Assembly (NCBI GenBank): GCA_034401135.1
Contig: JAWZSP010000002.1
Location: forward strand, 186,001 to 250,000
Origin: Volutella citrinella
Taxonomy: Eukaryota; Ascomycota; Sordariomycetes; Hypocreales; Nectriaceae
Reading direction: 5' to 3'
Length of the DNA stretch: 64,000 nt
Below are positions 29,961-40,851 of the stretch, piece after piece (within the stretch, counting starts at the first letter, position 1; each line of letters begins with the position of its first letter). The position numbers and the translations under genes are program-made. The notes beneath the pieces were generated by a model. It made no database searches and had not been told where the DNA came from. It saw only the letters and a list, made by a program, of their open reading frames with translations.

Positions 29961-30932
29961 CTAGATATGATCCCTCTCTGTACAAGTCGACCAGATGGCT
30001 CGGCACTTTCTCCAAAGCGCTCTTTGGTGAAGATATCCCAAACCCTTGTCCTGATCCCACTCGTCCTCGATCTTGTGCCATCCTTTGGGCAGGACGCTGG
30101 GCACTGCTTGACCCTGAGGCGCAACTAAAATCCGCACCATCACTTCAGGCCGCGTGTCGGAATATTCCTTCCCAGGGCGCCGTCTCTCAGTAGCGTTGCG
30201 CCACGGAATGGACTCGAAATGGGCCGCGCATGGATCCAAATCAAAGAACACCATGTTGGCACCGCGGAAGACATGGAACGTGTACCATCTATCGCGATAC
30301 GTGTCCGGGTCTGGCCGAGTCGGTCCTGGTCCCGGGTCCTCCTTGTCGTCCAGCCCGTACACTTGCCAATTCCGCGCCAGCTTGAAAGTGAGCGTAATAT
30401 CTTCAACGTTGGGATAATTCGTGCTTGGAAACTCGCCGGAGGGCCCCATCTCGGCCCAGTCGATGACCATGTCACCAATGTCCTGGAAAAAGTGGCCAAT
30501 GACTCGCTGAACGGGGTGGAGTGGATCGTTCCGTTCAAAGTGCTCAAAGCCAGTCTGGTTTGACTGCGATGGCTTTAGGACGAGTGGGAAACAGAGCCGG
30601 ATAGTCTCGACAACGTTGGCCGCGGGATGGAATGGGATTAGAGGCTGCGTTGGTCGGCTAGATGGGGGGCTTTGACTGAAGCCGGCCACTCGATAGGGGT
30701 GGGAACGAAGGACTAGATCCCTGCAGACCCTGTCGATTCGGAGAAGCGCCTTCATCACGTCGCCCATTACGACTCGCGGACGACCGCGCGGACGATTCAT
30801 GAAAGAATGGATCACTGGTTCCGCAGTGAGGGCGTAGCGGAGGATCATTAGCTTGATCTCATAAGGAAGCTGGCGAAAAGGGTGGGGCTCGTCGCATGAT
30901 GGGCCAGTGGTGTCGTAAGAATTTCCTTCCAT
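29961..30932 (-). CDS. F-box-like hypothetical protein, 323 aa
   Basis: Intronless. The N-terminus has HPFRQLPYEIKLMILRYAL, the Leu-Pro and hydrophobic spacing of fungal F-box/2EXR-type domains. The rest is typical of fungal F-box-like orphans: ETIRLCFPLV, EDITLTFKLARNWQVYGL and a WYTFHVFRGANMVFFDLD block. No leucine-rich or WD repeats are seen. If it is a true F-box it would present a target to an SCF ubiquitin ligase. The target is unknown. Confidence 0.7.
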   Translation of the reverse strand: MEGNSYDTTGPSCDEPHPFRQLPYEIKLMILRYALTAEPVIHSFMNRPRGRPRVVMGDVMKALLRIDRVCRDLVLRSHPYRVAGFSQSPPSSRPTQPLIPFHPAANVVETIRLCFPLVLKPSQSNQTGFEHFERNDPLHPVQRVIGHFFQDIGDMVIDWAEMGPSGEFPSTNYPNVEDITLTFKLARNWQVYGLDDKEDPGPGPTRPDPDTYRDRWYTFHVFRGANMVFFDLDPCAAHFESIPWRNATERRRPGKEYSDTRPEVMVRILVAPQGQAVPSVLPKGWHKIEDEWDQDKGLGYLHQRALWRKCRAIWSTCTERDHI

Positions 30933-31434
30933 GGTGTCAAGAGCCTGAGGGGAAAGTGTGATGGTTTATCGTTGGAAATTATCTGAAAGATCCATTTATC
31001 AAGGAAACATCCACGCTACATCTGGAGGAACAAAGAAGAACAAAGGTGTCGTAGCGCCCAGCTTTTAATTGTGACGGACGTGCTTGAGCTGGCGCCAATT
31101 ACTGTTGTTTCTAGCCCACAGCCATCAATTTCCGTGTTCGGTGCTCTGAGTTGAAGAAAATCTTGGATTTCGAGAGCTATTCACGAGGCGAAATGGCCTT
31201 GAACAGCAGCGAGTACGAACAAACAGAGGGTGTGAACTGGTGTCACTCGCAACAGTTGAGAGCCAATCGGAATCGCCTTGCCTGTAGTACGAGAGAAAAC
31301 ACGATTGGACACGTGAGATGCGATTTGGGATCGTCCCTAAATCCACCTTGGTGTGAGCACAGGAAGATGCTTCCCGGTTTGCTGAACAAGCCGCCAAGCC
31401 TCAATCACTGTGACGTCCTCTCTGTGCCTCTGCC
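30933..31434. other. Intergenic, no gene recognised
   Basis: Promoter side of the F-box-like gene and 3' flank of the GH2 gene. Frames on both strands look like chance. Confidence 0.4.
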
Positions 31435-33807
31435 TCACCTCCGTCCTCCTCTCGTAGCCGCCGCGTCGTACAGGCTCTGGATATCCGCCTTCCACTGCTC
31501 ACTGTCGGGACGCAGAATTCGACGATCATACGTCAGCAGCCCGTTGACCTCGCCCTCGACATCAGTCGTCTGCGTGTAGACGGCACCGCTGCATGCAAAC
31601 TTTTGTGTCTGCTCGCGCAGGTTTCGGAACAGGACACCCGCGCGCCAGTTGTAACTCTCGAGGCTCTCGTGGATCTCGTATGTCTGGTCGATGGCGCCAA
31701 TGGCCCTCTCGTCATTCCACAGGCTGTGTCAAGAGTAAGCATACTGGATTCATAATCTAGCAGGGGGGTCTTACTGTTCAATAGTCACATTGTGCCCGAG
31801 ACCGCCAAACTCGCCCTGGAAGCCAATGCGCTGCGGGTCATATGGCTGGCTAGGCGTCGAGTAGAAGGGGGTACCACACTGAGGCTCCGAGTAGTGATGA
31901 TTATCCTACAGCAACGTCAGCCATGTCCTTGGCGCAAACAATGGGATGTTTCTTACGCTATAATCTCCATAGCCGTGATCCCACCAGCCACTAGTGGCAA
32001 TGATCAGACGGGTTGGGTCGATTTTGCGGACAACATCGGTGAGAAGCTTCTCAGGTGCCGGATTGCTGTTCATCTGGCCCCAGCCCTCGTTGTAAATCAT
32101 CTAGACATCTGGTCATTTAAAGCACGACTCAAAAATAATGTTCAGTTACTCACCCATGTCACAATAGAAGGGTAGCTCTTGTGCTCGTTGACCATGACCT
32201 CCAACTGGCGTTGAAACTCCAGCTGCTCGTCTGCATTGGGCAGTCTGTTGCCCAGGCTGGGCATATCCTGAATCACCAGCAAGCCCATCTCGTCACAGGC
32301 TCGATAGAATAGATCAGGTTCTACTTTGACCTGATTGTAGACTGTCAGCCATGGGATGCTCGCGGCTCTGATGGATGGACAACTTACGTGTTTTCGAAGC
32401 ATATTGAAGCCTAGATCTTTCAACACCTTGAGGTCATATATCATGGCCTCGCGGTTAGGCGGCGTGTACAGGCCATCAGGCCAGTATCCTTGGTCGAGTG
32501 TTCCAAACTGGTAAACGAACTTGCCGTTGAGCAAGTGGCGCGTAACGCCGTTGACCTTACCCATCGAAACGGTCCTGAAACCAGTGTAGCTGAGAACCCG
32601 GTCGCCCCCGAGGGCCACTGTGATGTTATACAGGTTTGGGCTGTCGGGCCACCACAGCTTGGGTCTGGAAACGGTAAAGGTGAACTCCTCGTCGGCGTGG
32701 CCAGCACCCAGTGCGATGCTGCGCCCATTGTCGTCGAAAACGGCCACCATGACTCGAGCACCGGCTCCGCTTGAGCTGTGGACCTTGATAGTCACTTGGG
32801 ATAGATTAGTAGGGTTGGTGATGGCATATGTCGTAATACATACCTTTGCCGTCAGAACCAGCGGCCACATCCAGCTGGGTAATATAGTCACTGGGCGCGG
32901 GCTCGATCCAAACCTGTTGCCAGATGCCAGAACAGGAGCGGTAGAAAATGTGACTCGGCCAGAGAGCCTGCTTGCCAACTGGAATAACTTCTGAGTCGGT
33001 AGGATCCCGAACGAAGACGAGGCTGCAGACCGATTAGCTGATTGACATGTATACCTTCCGTGGGACAACTGACAGATCATTGGAGCCGCCAAAGTTGACT
33101 TGGTCGGTCACGTCTACGGTGAAACGAGAGTATCCACCAACATGCGTGTCCTTTTTCTTCCCGTTGATAAACACCGTCGATTCGTAGTCGACGGCCTCGA
33201 AGTGGAGCAGCACTTTCTGGCCCTTCCAGTCGGCGGGCACCTCGAACGTGGTCTCGTACCACATGTGACGGACATCAAGGATCTGCAGCCCTGAGAGGGC
33301 GCTCTCGATGCAAGCAGGAACCAGGACCTCGCGATCCAACGGGCCGGGGCGCGGGGGGTTGTTGACGTCGCCGTCACCCCCCGCGGCACGCCAGGTCCAG
33401 ATGCCGTTGAGGCTCTGCCACGCATCACGGCGCAGCTGCGGGCGCGGATGCTCGGGCCATGGATCGGTGCCGACCTTTGTTGTCCAGTTGGTGTCCAGCG
33501 GCGGGGTTTGCACCTGGTAGGGCGTCGGGGGGGATCGGATTGAGTCTTTGATGGCGCCAAAGCGAGGCCATGCCTGTAAGAGGTACGTCCTGGTGACGAG
33601 GGTGGAGATGAGTACGGCTAGTAGGATGAGAAGTCTGCGGCGAGAGGAGTCGGTCATTGGCGTCGATTCCTCCCTCACGCTTTCATGGGAGGAGGATGTC
33701 TTTTCGTGGACGTTGTAGAGTGGCATTGGGCCATCCAGGGCGCATTTCCCAGACTTGGCCTCCCGCCCACGCATAGTGGCCCTGTCGACCCTGGTATCGG
33801 GTATCAT
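31435..33807 (-). CDS. Membrane-anchored glycoside hydrolase family 2 enzyme, about 686 aa
   Basis: Retaining exo-glycosidase of family GH2 (beta-galactosidase/glucuronidase/mannosidase type). Exons: 33807-33074, 33022-32844, 32794-32388, 32330-32154, 32100-31957, 31905-31775, 31723-31435; six introns of 49-57 bp. A basic segment RRRLLILLAVLISTLVT near the N-terminus acts as a signal anchor, so the enzyme is probably extracellular or luminal. An internal ATG at 33657 would place it right at the N-terminus. The sugar-binding domain has WQSLNGIWTWRAAG, the immunoglobulin-like domain ends LWWPDSPNLYNITV, and the barrel contains LNGKFVYQFGTLDQGYWPDG. The acid/base Glu is in WMIYNEGWGQ, rebuilt by splicing, and the nucleophile Glu is in GFQGEFGG. 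Sugar specificity cannot be read from the sequence. Confidence 0.9.
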
Positions 33808-34333
33808 GTCGCCTATATTCGGGATAGGCACTTCCAGTGAGAGTATCGAGAGCAGTCAGATGTAGTCACTCCAGCTGCTTCATGGGCTGAGTGCTGACGT
33901 AGGACTGGGAGTCGGTCATGGCTTGCATTTGCGGGGAAGCTGCAGCGATCTATGCCGAGACGGGCTGATCATGTGCCCGACGCCAGACTGAAACGCCATC
34001 TGCCCACATTTGCACAGCCGCGACACAGGAGGCGCATAAACTGTCATTATTTGTATTAATGCTGCTGATTAGTGTGCGCGCCGTCGCACTGTAGCCTATT
34101 TCCGTGAGGCCCGATATCTTGATCTCGTACATACATTCGGGAATTCCAGCCTGCCCCCATTTCTCCAGGTCACCGGCGCCCACCCAAGTTTGAAATGTCC
34201 CATGCGCCGCCTGGGATAATACGATCCCCCCTCCATTTTCCGTCGTTGCCGCTTCCTCATTGGGTGTACCGTAATTCATCCAAACACCCTCACCCATCCC
34301 GCCATCCTCCCGTCATCCGATTGCATCGCCCAG
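33808..34333. other. Intergenic; 115-codon frame not supported
   Basis: A minus-strand frame at 33950-34297 has poor codon bias, no domain and no signal peptide. It may be 3' flanking sequence of the secreted-protein gene at 34334. Confidence 0.4.
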
Positions 34334-34696
34334 TCAAACAAGTTGGCATTCTGGCTGCTCCTGGCCAGTGCTGCTTCGGATTGCAGCCTCAATATGTGCG
34401 GCGTTGCAGTCCAGGCCAGCATTGAACCACATCCATTTGATCTGTGGGTTGTACTGGTCGGATCCGCTCTTGATCTCGAGCCCGTTGCAGCCTGTTTGCG
34501 CCCGGATATCCCGCTCGAATGCGGCGCGGAGTTCGTCTCGGCTCAAAAACGTGCGGAATGTGAGCATCGTGTAATATCCGTCCTTGTGCGTGCCCATAAG
34601 GCAATCTGATCCCCCGAGAGGAATTTCTTGTGCCACGGCGAGGACAGTTGTGGCGGCAACAGCCAGGAAGGCGAGGGACCTGGGTAGGCAGAGCAT
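34334..34696 (-). CDS. Small secreted protein with four cysteines, 120 aa
   Basis: Signal peptide MLCLPRSLAFLAVAATTVLA followed by a mature part of about 97 residues. It has four cysteines (SDCLMG, TGCNGLE, LDCNAAH, PECQLV), enough for two disulfides. Mid-part features are HKDGYYTMLTFRTF, LSRDELRAAFERDIRAQ and IKWMWFNAGLD, suggesting a compact alpha-beta fold. No family is recognised. Secretion, size and paired cysteines fit an effector-like or antimicrobial-like protein, but function is unknown. Confidence 0.68.
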   Translation of the reverse strand: MLCLPRSLAFLAVAATTVLAVAQEIPLGGSDCLMGTHKDGYYTMLTFRTFLSRDELRAAFERDIRAQTGCNGLEIKSGSDQYNPQIKWMWFNAGLDCNAAHIEAAIRSSTGQEQPECQLV

Positions 34697-35083
34697 TGTG
34701 ATGTCTGATTGGGAGTATTAGGCCCTGTGTTTGCAGGCGTTGCAAGCGATGGCGATGATGGATGAATAAAATGGGAGACAGTCGACTGATATAGACCGAC
34801 AACAATGGGCCTCTCGATCAAACACGCGCCCTGGAAGCGTTGCATTTCCCGTCCTCTCGTGTAAATATGATCCTTCCACAACAAAAACGAGCCACATTTT
34901 GCACAAATCCAGGAACTCGGAACGGAAGGATCCACCATCCCGACAGGTGGACCTACCGGAGCGCAGGGCATTGCTCCTCCCTCGTATCCACTGAGTCCCT
35001 TCACACGACCCTTGTTATAAATAGATCCAAGTTAATTTAGATATTTAGACTATCGAGTAGGCATATAAGCTTATCTAGTGTTT
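34697..35083. other. Intergenic, no gene recognised
   Basis: Promoter of the small secreted protein and 3' flank of the sugar transporter. The last ~60 bases are AT-rich, as expected for a 3' end. Confidence 0.4.
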
Positions 35084-36760
35084 CTATGACTGCGCCAGAG
35101 GCACTGCGTCCTCGTCCACTTGACGATCACCAGCCTTATAATTCCTAAACTGCCGAGTCGGCAGGTTGATAGCAAACATGGTGTCAATCTCGTAAATGGT
35201 TCTGCCCTTGACCTCGGGCAGCACCAGCCAGGCAATCCCAGCGGCGATAGTCGTCGTGCCAAAATACACTAGTGTAGTCTTGCCTCCTAGATTCGCTGCA
35301 TCCGGATTGTACAGAAGAGGCAGGATGATGCCCATGATGATTGAGATGACTTGCGCAACGACCGCGGCCAAGGCGGCAGACACAGCTCGCAGCTTCAGCG
35401 AGCTCACCTGCGCAACGTACGCGAAGCTGGCCGGCCAGACGCCGATGCCACACGAGCCAATAACAAGGAACATGGCCACGACCAGCGCGTACATGGCCGC
35501 AGGGCCCTGGAAGAAGCCCGTTATGCCCGCCGCCAACCAAACGAGCGCAGTGATGGCGAGTGAGGTAATAGTGAGGCGTCGCAGGCCCTTCCTGGACATG
35601 AGCCAAATGCCAACGGCGATGGCGATTGCGCCCGTAAGGATGCCGCCTCCCAGAGTGATGAAGCTTGGAAACTCCTCCATGCCAAGCAGCTGCAGCAAAT
35701 AGCTCGCACTGGACAGGAAATCAAGGCCAAACAAACACGGTAGTGCGCCGGCAAAGATGCATATAAGGGTTCGTCGACGGTCTCGGGTTTTGAAGGCGGC
35801 CAAGTACGGGTGCTTGAGGGCTTTTGCGTGCTCCTCATCGATGACGCCGCGGAACAGCTCGATTGCGGAATACGGGCTCACCTTGGGAGCGTATAACCTC
35901 GTACTGGCGCGAATCGCCTTTTCCTCTTTCCCCCTTCGCAGTAGGTGGACGGGGCTCATGGGGATGAGGAGGGAGGCAATGAGGGTGAGGACATTGAAGA
36001 TCCAGACGGAGCCAAAGGCGATCCGGTAGCCGTCCTTGACTTTACTCGCCGATATCCCAGCGAAGACGCCTGTTGCTGCGAGCTGTCCCAGAAGGACAAA
36101 AAAGGGGAATATGCCCATAATGGGACCTCGCATAGCAGTCGGGGCGATTTCCGAGACGTAGACAGGGCAGGCGGTGTGGAGGGCGCCGCCCGCTATTCCG
36201 AGGAGCAAGGTGCCCACGGTGTACATGATCCGTCTCCCCTGGCCATCGGCCGCCATGTCGGAAGTGATGTCAATGGCAATTGAGGTGGCGGAGATGAGGG
36301 TGCCGACAAAGATGGTGTACTTGCGTCCAATGCGATCCTGGAGCCAGCCCGCGCCAAGCGCGCCTAGCACGGCGCCAATGTTGGCGGCTGGTCCCCAGAT
36401 GGCGAGCCAGACGGCGGGTAGCAGGAATTTGCCCTCGTTTTGGGGGTCTGGAATGCCGAATTTCTCCTTGAATGAGCCCAGCGAGTTCATTGTCGGCACC
36501 ACGAGGTTGGCGTAGCCCTGACCGAAGATGGGGATGGCCATGACCATGCAGTAGCCAAACGCCTTGGGGAACCGACGGATGGCCTGGCCAAGCGTCATGT
36601 CCTCCTCTAGAGGATTGATCTTGCCCGCAGCCCCTTCGGGTTCTCTCAAGCTTTCATATTTTTGGCCGGGCATGGGCGAAGGCGCGCGTGAGTTGACCGA
36701 GTCGAGCTCAGCGTAGTCGCTGCCGCGCAACTGCGAGCGGTAGCCGTAGTCGTCATCCAT
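35084..36760 (-). CDS. MFS sugar transporter, alpha-glucoside/maltose permease type, 558 aa
   Basis: Intronless proton-coupled sugar porter of the plasma membrane with twelve predicted transmembrane segments. Family motifs: AGWLQDRIGRKYTIF after helix 2, PVYVSEIAPTAMRG after helix 6 in place of the glucose-porter PESPR-like site, and the ending LPEVKGRTIYEIDTMF. An N-terminal tail of ~60 residues (PLEEDMTLGQAIRRFPKA) is cytosolic. The long tail and overall layout favour the alpha-glucoside/maltose branch over hexose transporters. The neighbouring GH2 enzyme on the same strand could supply a substrate, but they are 1.3 kb apart with another gene between. Confidence 0.9.
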   Translation of the reverse strand: MDDDYGYRSQLRGSDYAELDSVNSRAPSPMPGQKYESLREPEGAAGKINPLEEDMTLGQAIRRFPKAFGYCMVMAIPIFGQGYANLVVPTMNSLGSFKEKFGIPDPQNEGKFLLPAVWLAIWGPAANIGAVLGALGAGWLQDRIGRKYTIFVGTLISATSIAIDITSDMAADGQGRRIMYTVGTLLLGIAGGALHTACPVYVSEIAPTAMRGPIMGIFPFFVLLGQLAATGVFAGISASKVKDGYRIAFGSVWIFNVLTLIASLLIPMSPVHLLRRGKEEKAIRASTRLYAPKVSPYSAIELFRGVIDEEHAKALKHPYLAAFKTRDRRRTLICIFAGALPCLFGLDFLSSASYLLQLLGMEEFPSFITLGGGILTGAIAIAVGIWLMSRKGLRRLTITSLAITALVWLAAGITGFFQGPAAMYALVVAMFLVIGSCGIGVWPASFAYVAQVSSLKLRAVSAALAAVVAQVISIIMGIILPLLYNPDAANLGGKTTLVYFGTTTIAAGIAWLVLPEVKGRTIYEIDTMFAINLPTRQFRNYKAGDRQVDEDAVPLAQS

Positions 36761-37492
36761 AGCGAATTGACGCGTAAAGAAGGAAATGCGGGAGGCAAGA
36801 GGAGAGGATAAGCTTTAGAATCTTGACGCGCTGGATGATTATCTTGTTGGAGGATAAGATCAATGCGCACGCCGCGGGCGCCAGTTCGCGCTCCGTGGAA
36901 CTATTTGGTGCTGACGGACGTTTCAGAGGAGAGGGGAAGAAGTCAACAAGAAATTATCCATTGGTCCCACTTTTAGTAAGCTCTAAGACGAAGAAACAGG
37001 GAAGAGAAGCAGGGATAAGCAGGATTATTCTACGTGGTATTGCAGAATTGGACTTTGGGATCGTCATCTTGGCACGGTAGCGGCTAGCCCAAAATACGGT
37101 GACATCGCACTGTACAGAGTTGGCAAGATCTTCGAGCCCTGCCTCCGCGCGTGGCTAAGCAACTAAGTAACTATTCAATGAATACTTTCACTACACTCAT
37201 ACTAATATGGCCTCTCTAATATTCCAGTCATTGTATCTCCCAGCAGTCCTAGTGCGAACAAGCGTTCGGTTGTCACTGTTTTAACAGTCCAGACTGCCGC
37301 TGACAAGATTATGGGCCGTTCCCTCGAAAGAAATGTTAGTTGCAGTATCAAAATAACAGCGACACGCCCATTTCGATCTAATGTGTTTCGGGAAATACCA
37401 CGTCAGCACTGCCTCATGCGTTGGCCAGGAATAAAATCCCCAAGTCTGCCTCATTTGGCCCCCATCCTCACCTGCAGGTTAACTCACCCCTG
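36761..37492. other. Intergenic, no gene recognised
   Basis: Upstream region of the sugar transporter and 3' flank of the aconitase-like gene. Only short frames without domains. Confidence 0.45.
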
Positions 37493-40400
37493 TTACCACA
37501 CGAGTCCGAGCGATTGCGAGGTCTGCATAGCCCCCGCTGTTTTCTCGTCACCCCTGCTTGCCCTCCCGTTCTTGATCCTAGGTGCCGCAATGTGCCGAAA
37601 CACTTTCTTCCCGAATTGAGCATACAGCGGCAGCACACCTCCAGCCTGCAACAGCATTTCCTCGACTTCGTGCTGCTCATAACGGAACACTTTGTCACAA
37701 GATCCAACCTCTATCGTCTTTTCTTCTTTGTTGATGGTGATTGCACATCCTTCTTGGGCTGCAGCATAAAATTCTGGGTCGGAGATTTTGATGTTGTAGA
37801 GGCCCATGTTGAGCTGATTTCGCTCGTCTTCGAGCTGTTAGCCATATCGGCACCATAGAAGAGAAGCACCTGATGAGTTGACTCACAGATAAAGGCAAAT
37901 CCCTTTGCAATTACGGCCTCCACACCTGCGCCTTGTAATGCTCGAACAGCATCTTCTCGAGATGAGCCACTGCCAAAGCCATGCTCCGCAACGCTTCGAG
38001 TAAATTAGCAAAATGTCCTCGAAACTCAACTTGTGGACGACTTACATGACTCGAGCTCCCTGCTTTGCCTTTGCTCTGAATTCAGGTCGGTAGTACTCGA
38101 AACAGTGGCTTCCCAGATCGGCATTGTCTTTGCCAGGCATGAACTCGGCCGGAATGACGGCATCACTGTTACTGCCTGTTAGCTGTGGTTGCAAAGATTG
38201 CTTGATTGGTTCCTAACTCACGTGTCCACATTCTCGCCAAACCGCTGGATCCGAGATTGCACAACTGTCTTGGCTACTGCTGGAGTCGAGATGCCTTCTT
38301 GTAAAGCGCTCAACTCAGCGAGCCCATTTGTAGCTGAATGGACCGACATATCCGGATGAGGCTCGCTGATCCTGGGCTCTGGCACCGTCCTCATGTCGTT
38401 CGCACCCAAGAAGCGTTCCAACTTGATCTCGTCCATCTGGTTTAGCAGAGACCGCGGGTCGGTAACTTCCATGGCGAAGCTGGATGCCGCCACGGCAGCT
38501 GCACCAGTGATGTTGCCAAAGCTGCCTTTCCCCATTCTATTTCTGAAGTTGCGGTTCTGTGACGAGAGCCACACCTCTCCTTCACCGGCAACGTCGACGT
38601 CGTTGATTCCAACGCAGTACGAACACCCAGGAGCACCGACATAAAATCCTGCCTTGCGGTAGACGTCCACCAGGCCTAGTCGCTCGAGGTTTCTGATGAT
38701 GACAAGACTGCCTGGTGTGACAACCCGCTTTCCATGCGAGACGGGCCGAAGCCCTTGTCTCAAGCCAGCTTCTAGCACCAAGGCGGCAACAACCAGGTCT
38801 TCTTCGGTTGTCGTGCAGGCGCCGATGAAACATCCATCCAGCTTCATCCCGACCTTTTCTGTAACGGGCACAACGTGGTCTGGGTTGGGGTAGAGCGCCA
38901 TCGTCACGCCAACCTCGGAGAGATCGATTGTCCTTTCTTCGGCATAGACGGCACCAGGATCAGCCCTGAAATAGAGACCGCCTTGGCGATGCTGCGGGTG
39001 TGGGCGACGGTCAATCCACTCAGCCGTCTTCTCATCGGCCTCGAAGCAAGTTCCCATGCCTCCAAACTCTGTCGTCATATTCGCAATCGCAAATCTCGCG
39101 TCCATGGACAGTTGTTGTAGTCCTGGGCCGCCATACTCGACTGCTCGCTGGAACGCGATTGTGTTTCGCTTGAACAGACCCAAGATATGAAGAATGACAT
39201 CCTTTCCCCCAACACCAAATGGAAGCCTGCTGACAAAGTTGATCCTGCACACCTCTGGAAGACGAAACCAAGTCTCGCCGGTAACCATGGGCATAACCAC
39301 GTCGGCTGCGCCAAATCCGACAGCAAACGACCCCATGCTCCCGGCAGAGCAGGTATGCGAGTCGCTGCCAACGACAATACGGCCTGGCTGTGCCCGATCT
39401 CGAGTGAAGTCGGTATGCATGATGCTGACATTGGCAGGAAGGAAGTCAATAAGCTTGGCTTCTTGCTGCAACCTCTCGGCCTTGGCCATGAGCTCCTGTT
39501 GTTTTGGTCGGTGCTTTGTCCGAGGATCAATCGTGTGATCCAGAGATAGCCACAACCGATCATTTCTATGCAGACGTGGTCGCCCCATCCTGTCGTATGT
39601 CTTTTCCATGCCACCCCAGAGCAGCTCAGAGGTGATGGTCCAATCAACTTTGACACAGATCATCTCGCCGGGCTGCACCTCTGGTTTCTTCAAGCCTACT
39701 CCGGCTTGTGTGAGAATCTTTTCGATGACGCCCATCGGCCTGGGTTTTGATGAACCAGTGCTAGGAGCTGGTTGAAGAGGCAACTCAGGTGCAGGCTCGA
39801 TGTCCATGTCTGCGGAATTGGCTGCCTCCAAGAAAGAGTCCAGATGGTGCAAGAGTGTGTTGACGAATTCAACAGGGCTTGCAGACCCGCCAAGGTCGGA
39901 CGGCACCATGTTGGAACCGATCAAGGCAGCAGGGTCCAGTGTTCGGCGGATTGCATCCAACAAGGCGCTCGCTTCGGCGTTGAGTTTAAGGCAAGTCTGG
40001 AGCATCGAACAAACTGCTTGAACAACACTGAGAAAAGTAACGGGTGCATTTGGTTCGCTGATGGGCTCAAACAATCCCTTCATGGTCCTTTTTGATCCAG
40101 TCGTTGAATCAAAAATAGACGCAGAAGGCCATATATTTTGGACTCCAATGATGTCGACGCTCTTCTGATACAAGTTGTCGGCCACCTCCTTGTCAGCAGT
40201 GATGACTCCATTAAGATGCAGAGGGTTTGTGTCAAGAAGCGCTAAAGCCTCGGTCGCAGAAAAATGATTGACAACCAGGCTTGGGAACTCTTGTCTGATT
40301 GCCCTTGAGAAACGCTCCCATGTCGGATCCGAGGATTTTGAATGGGACACAAAGTGGATGGGCTTTGAATCGCCATGTTTTGTCGCCTCGTTGCCAGCCA

Positions 40401-40851
40401 GCTGCACTATTTGATGACATGCTTCATCACTAGAGCTGGTCTGATTAAGGAAGACGTAATCAATTCTCCCAATCACATTTGACGGTGAAGAATTGTCTGA
40501 GCCGAGCCGGGATGACGGAAGCTGGAGTGGCCGGATATTGGCATTGACGCCGAGCAGCGTACGGATATCTGACAAGACCGAAGCCGAGTTTGGGCCATTG
40601 CCGCCGCCGCAGAACAGTGCAGCGTCGGATTTGCGACAGGCATCTAATTTCGGGGCAAGGGATGGGGCCCCGGTCTGGTGGTCGCCTGCCACACCTTGGA
40701 GCTGGTGCTTTGCAATTGTGAAGGCGACGCTTGGCCTTAAGCGCTCGACCAGATGAAGTATTCTCTCAATGTACGAGGCATACTGGAGACCTAGTTCATT
40801 GTCGTGCAAGAGGGCAATCTCAAATGCTAAACGACTGTCGGCGGAAGGCAT
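37493..40851 (-). CDS. Three-domain fusion: isopropylmalate-dehydrogenase-like + LeuC-like + LeuD-like aconitase, 1063 aa
   Basis: Aconitase-superfamily hydro-lyase/isomerase with an extra N-terminal domain. Exons 40851-38222, 38165-38046, 37993-37887, 37827-37493. The ATG at 40851 replaces an upstream GTG. Residues ~5-330 follow the isocitrate/isopropylmalate dehydrogenase layout (SDAALFCGGGNGPN, LLGVNANIRPLQLP, MKGLFEPISEPNAP, PSDLGG), but its catalytic and metal motifs are altered. From ~370 comes the large aconitase domain: GSDSHTCSAGSMGSF, and all three iron-sulfur cysteines in GCFIGACTTT and GAPGCSYCVG. Splicing rebuilds the swivelling domain: GENVDTDAVIPAEFMPG, VAEHGFGSGSSREDAVRAL, AKGFAFIYERNQLNMGLYN. 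Fungal Leu1 is LeuC-LeuD fused at about 780 aa, so the extra ~300 residues are unusual. It lies on the same strand as the lyase at 41512, 660 bp downstream of it. Substrate is unknown. Confidence 0.9.

Noticed and set aside
33950..34297. 115-codon minus-strand frame downstream of the small secreted protein
   Set aside because: Codon use is unlike that of the neighbours, there is no domain or signal peptide, and no splice site joins it to the secreted-protein frame.
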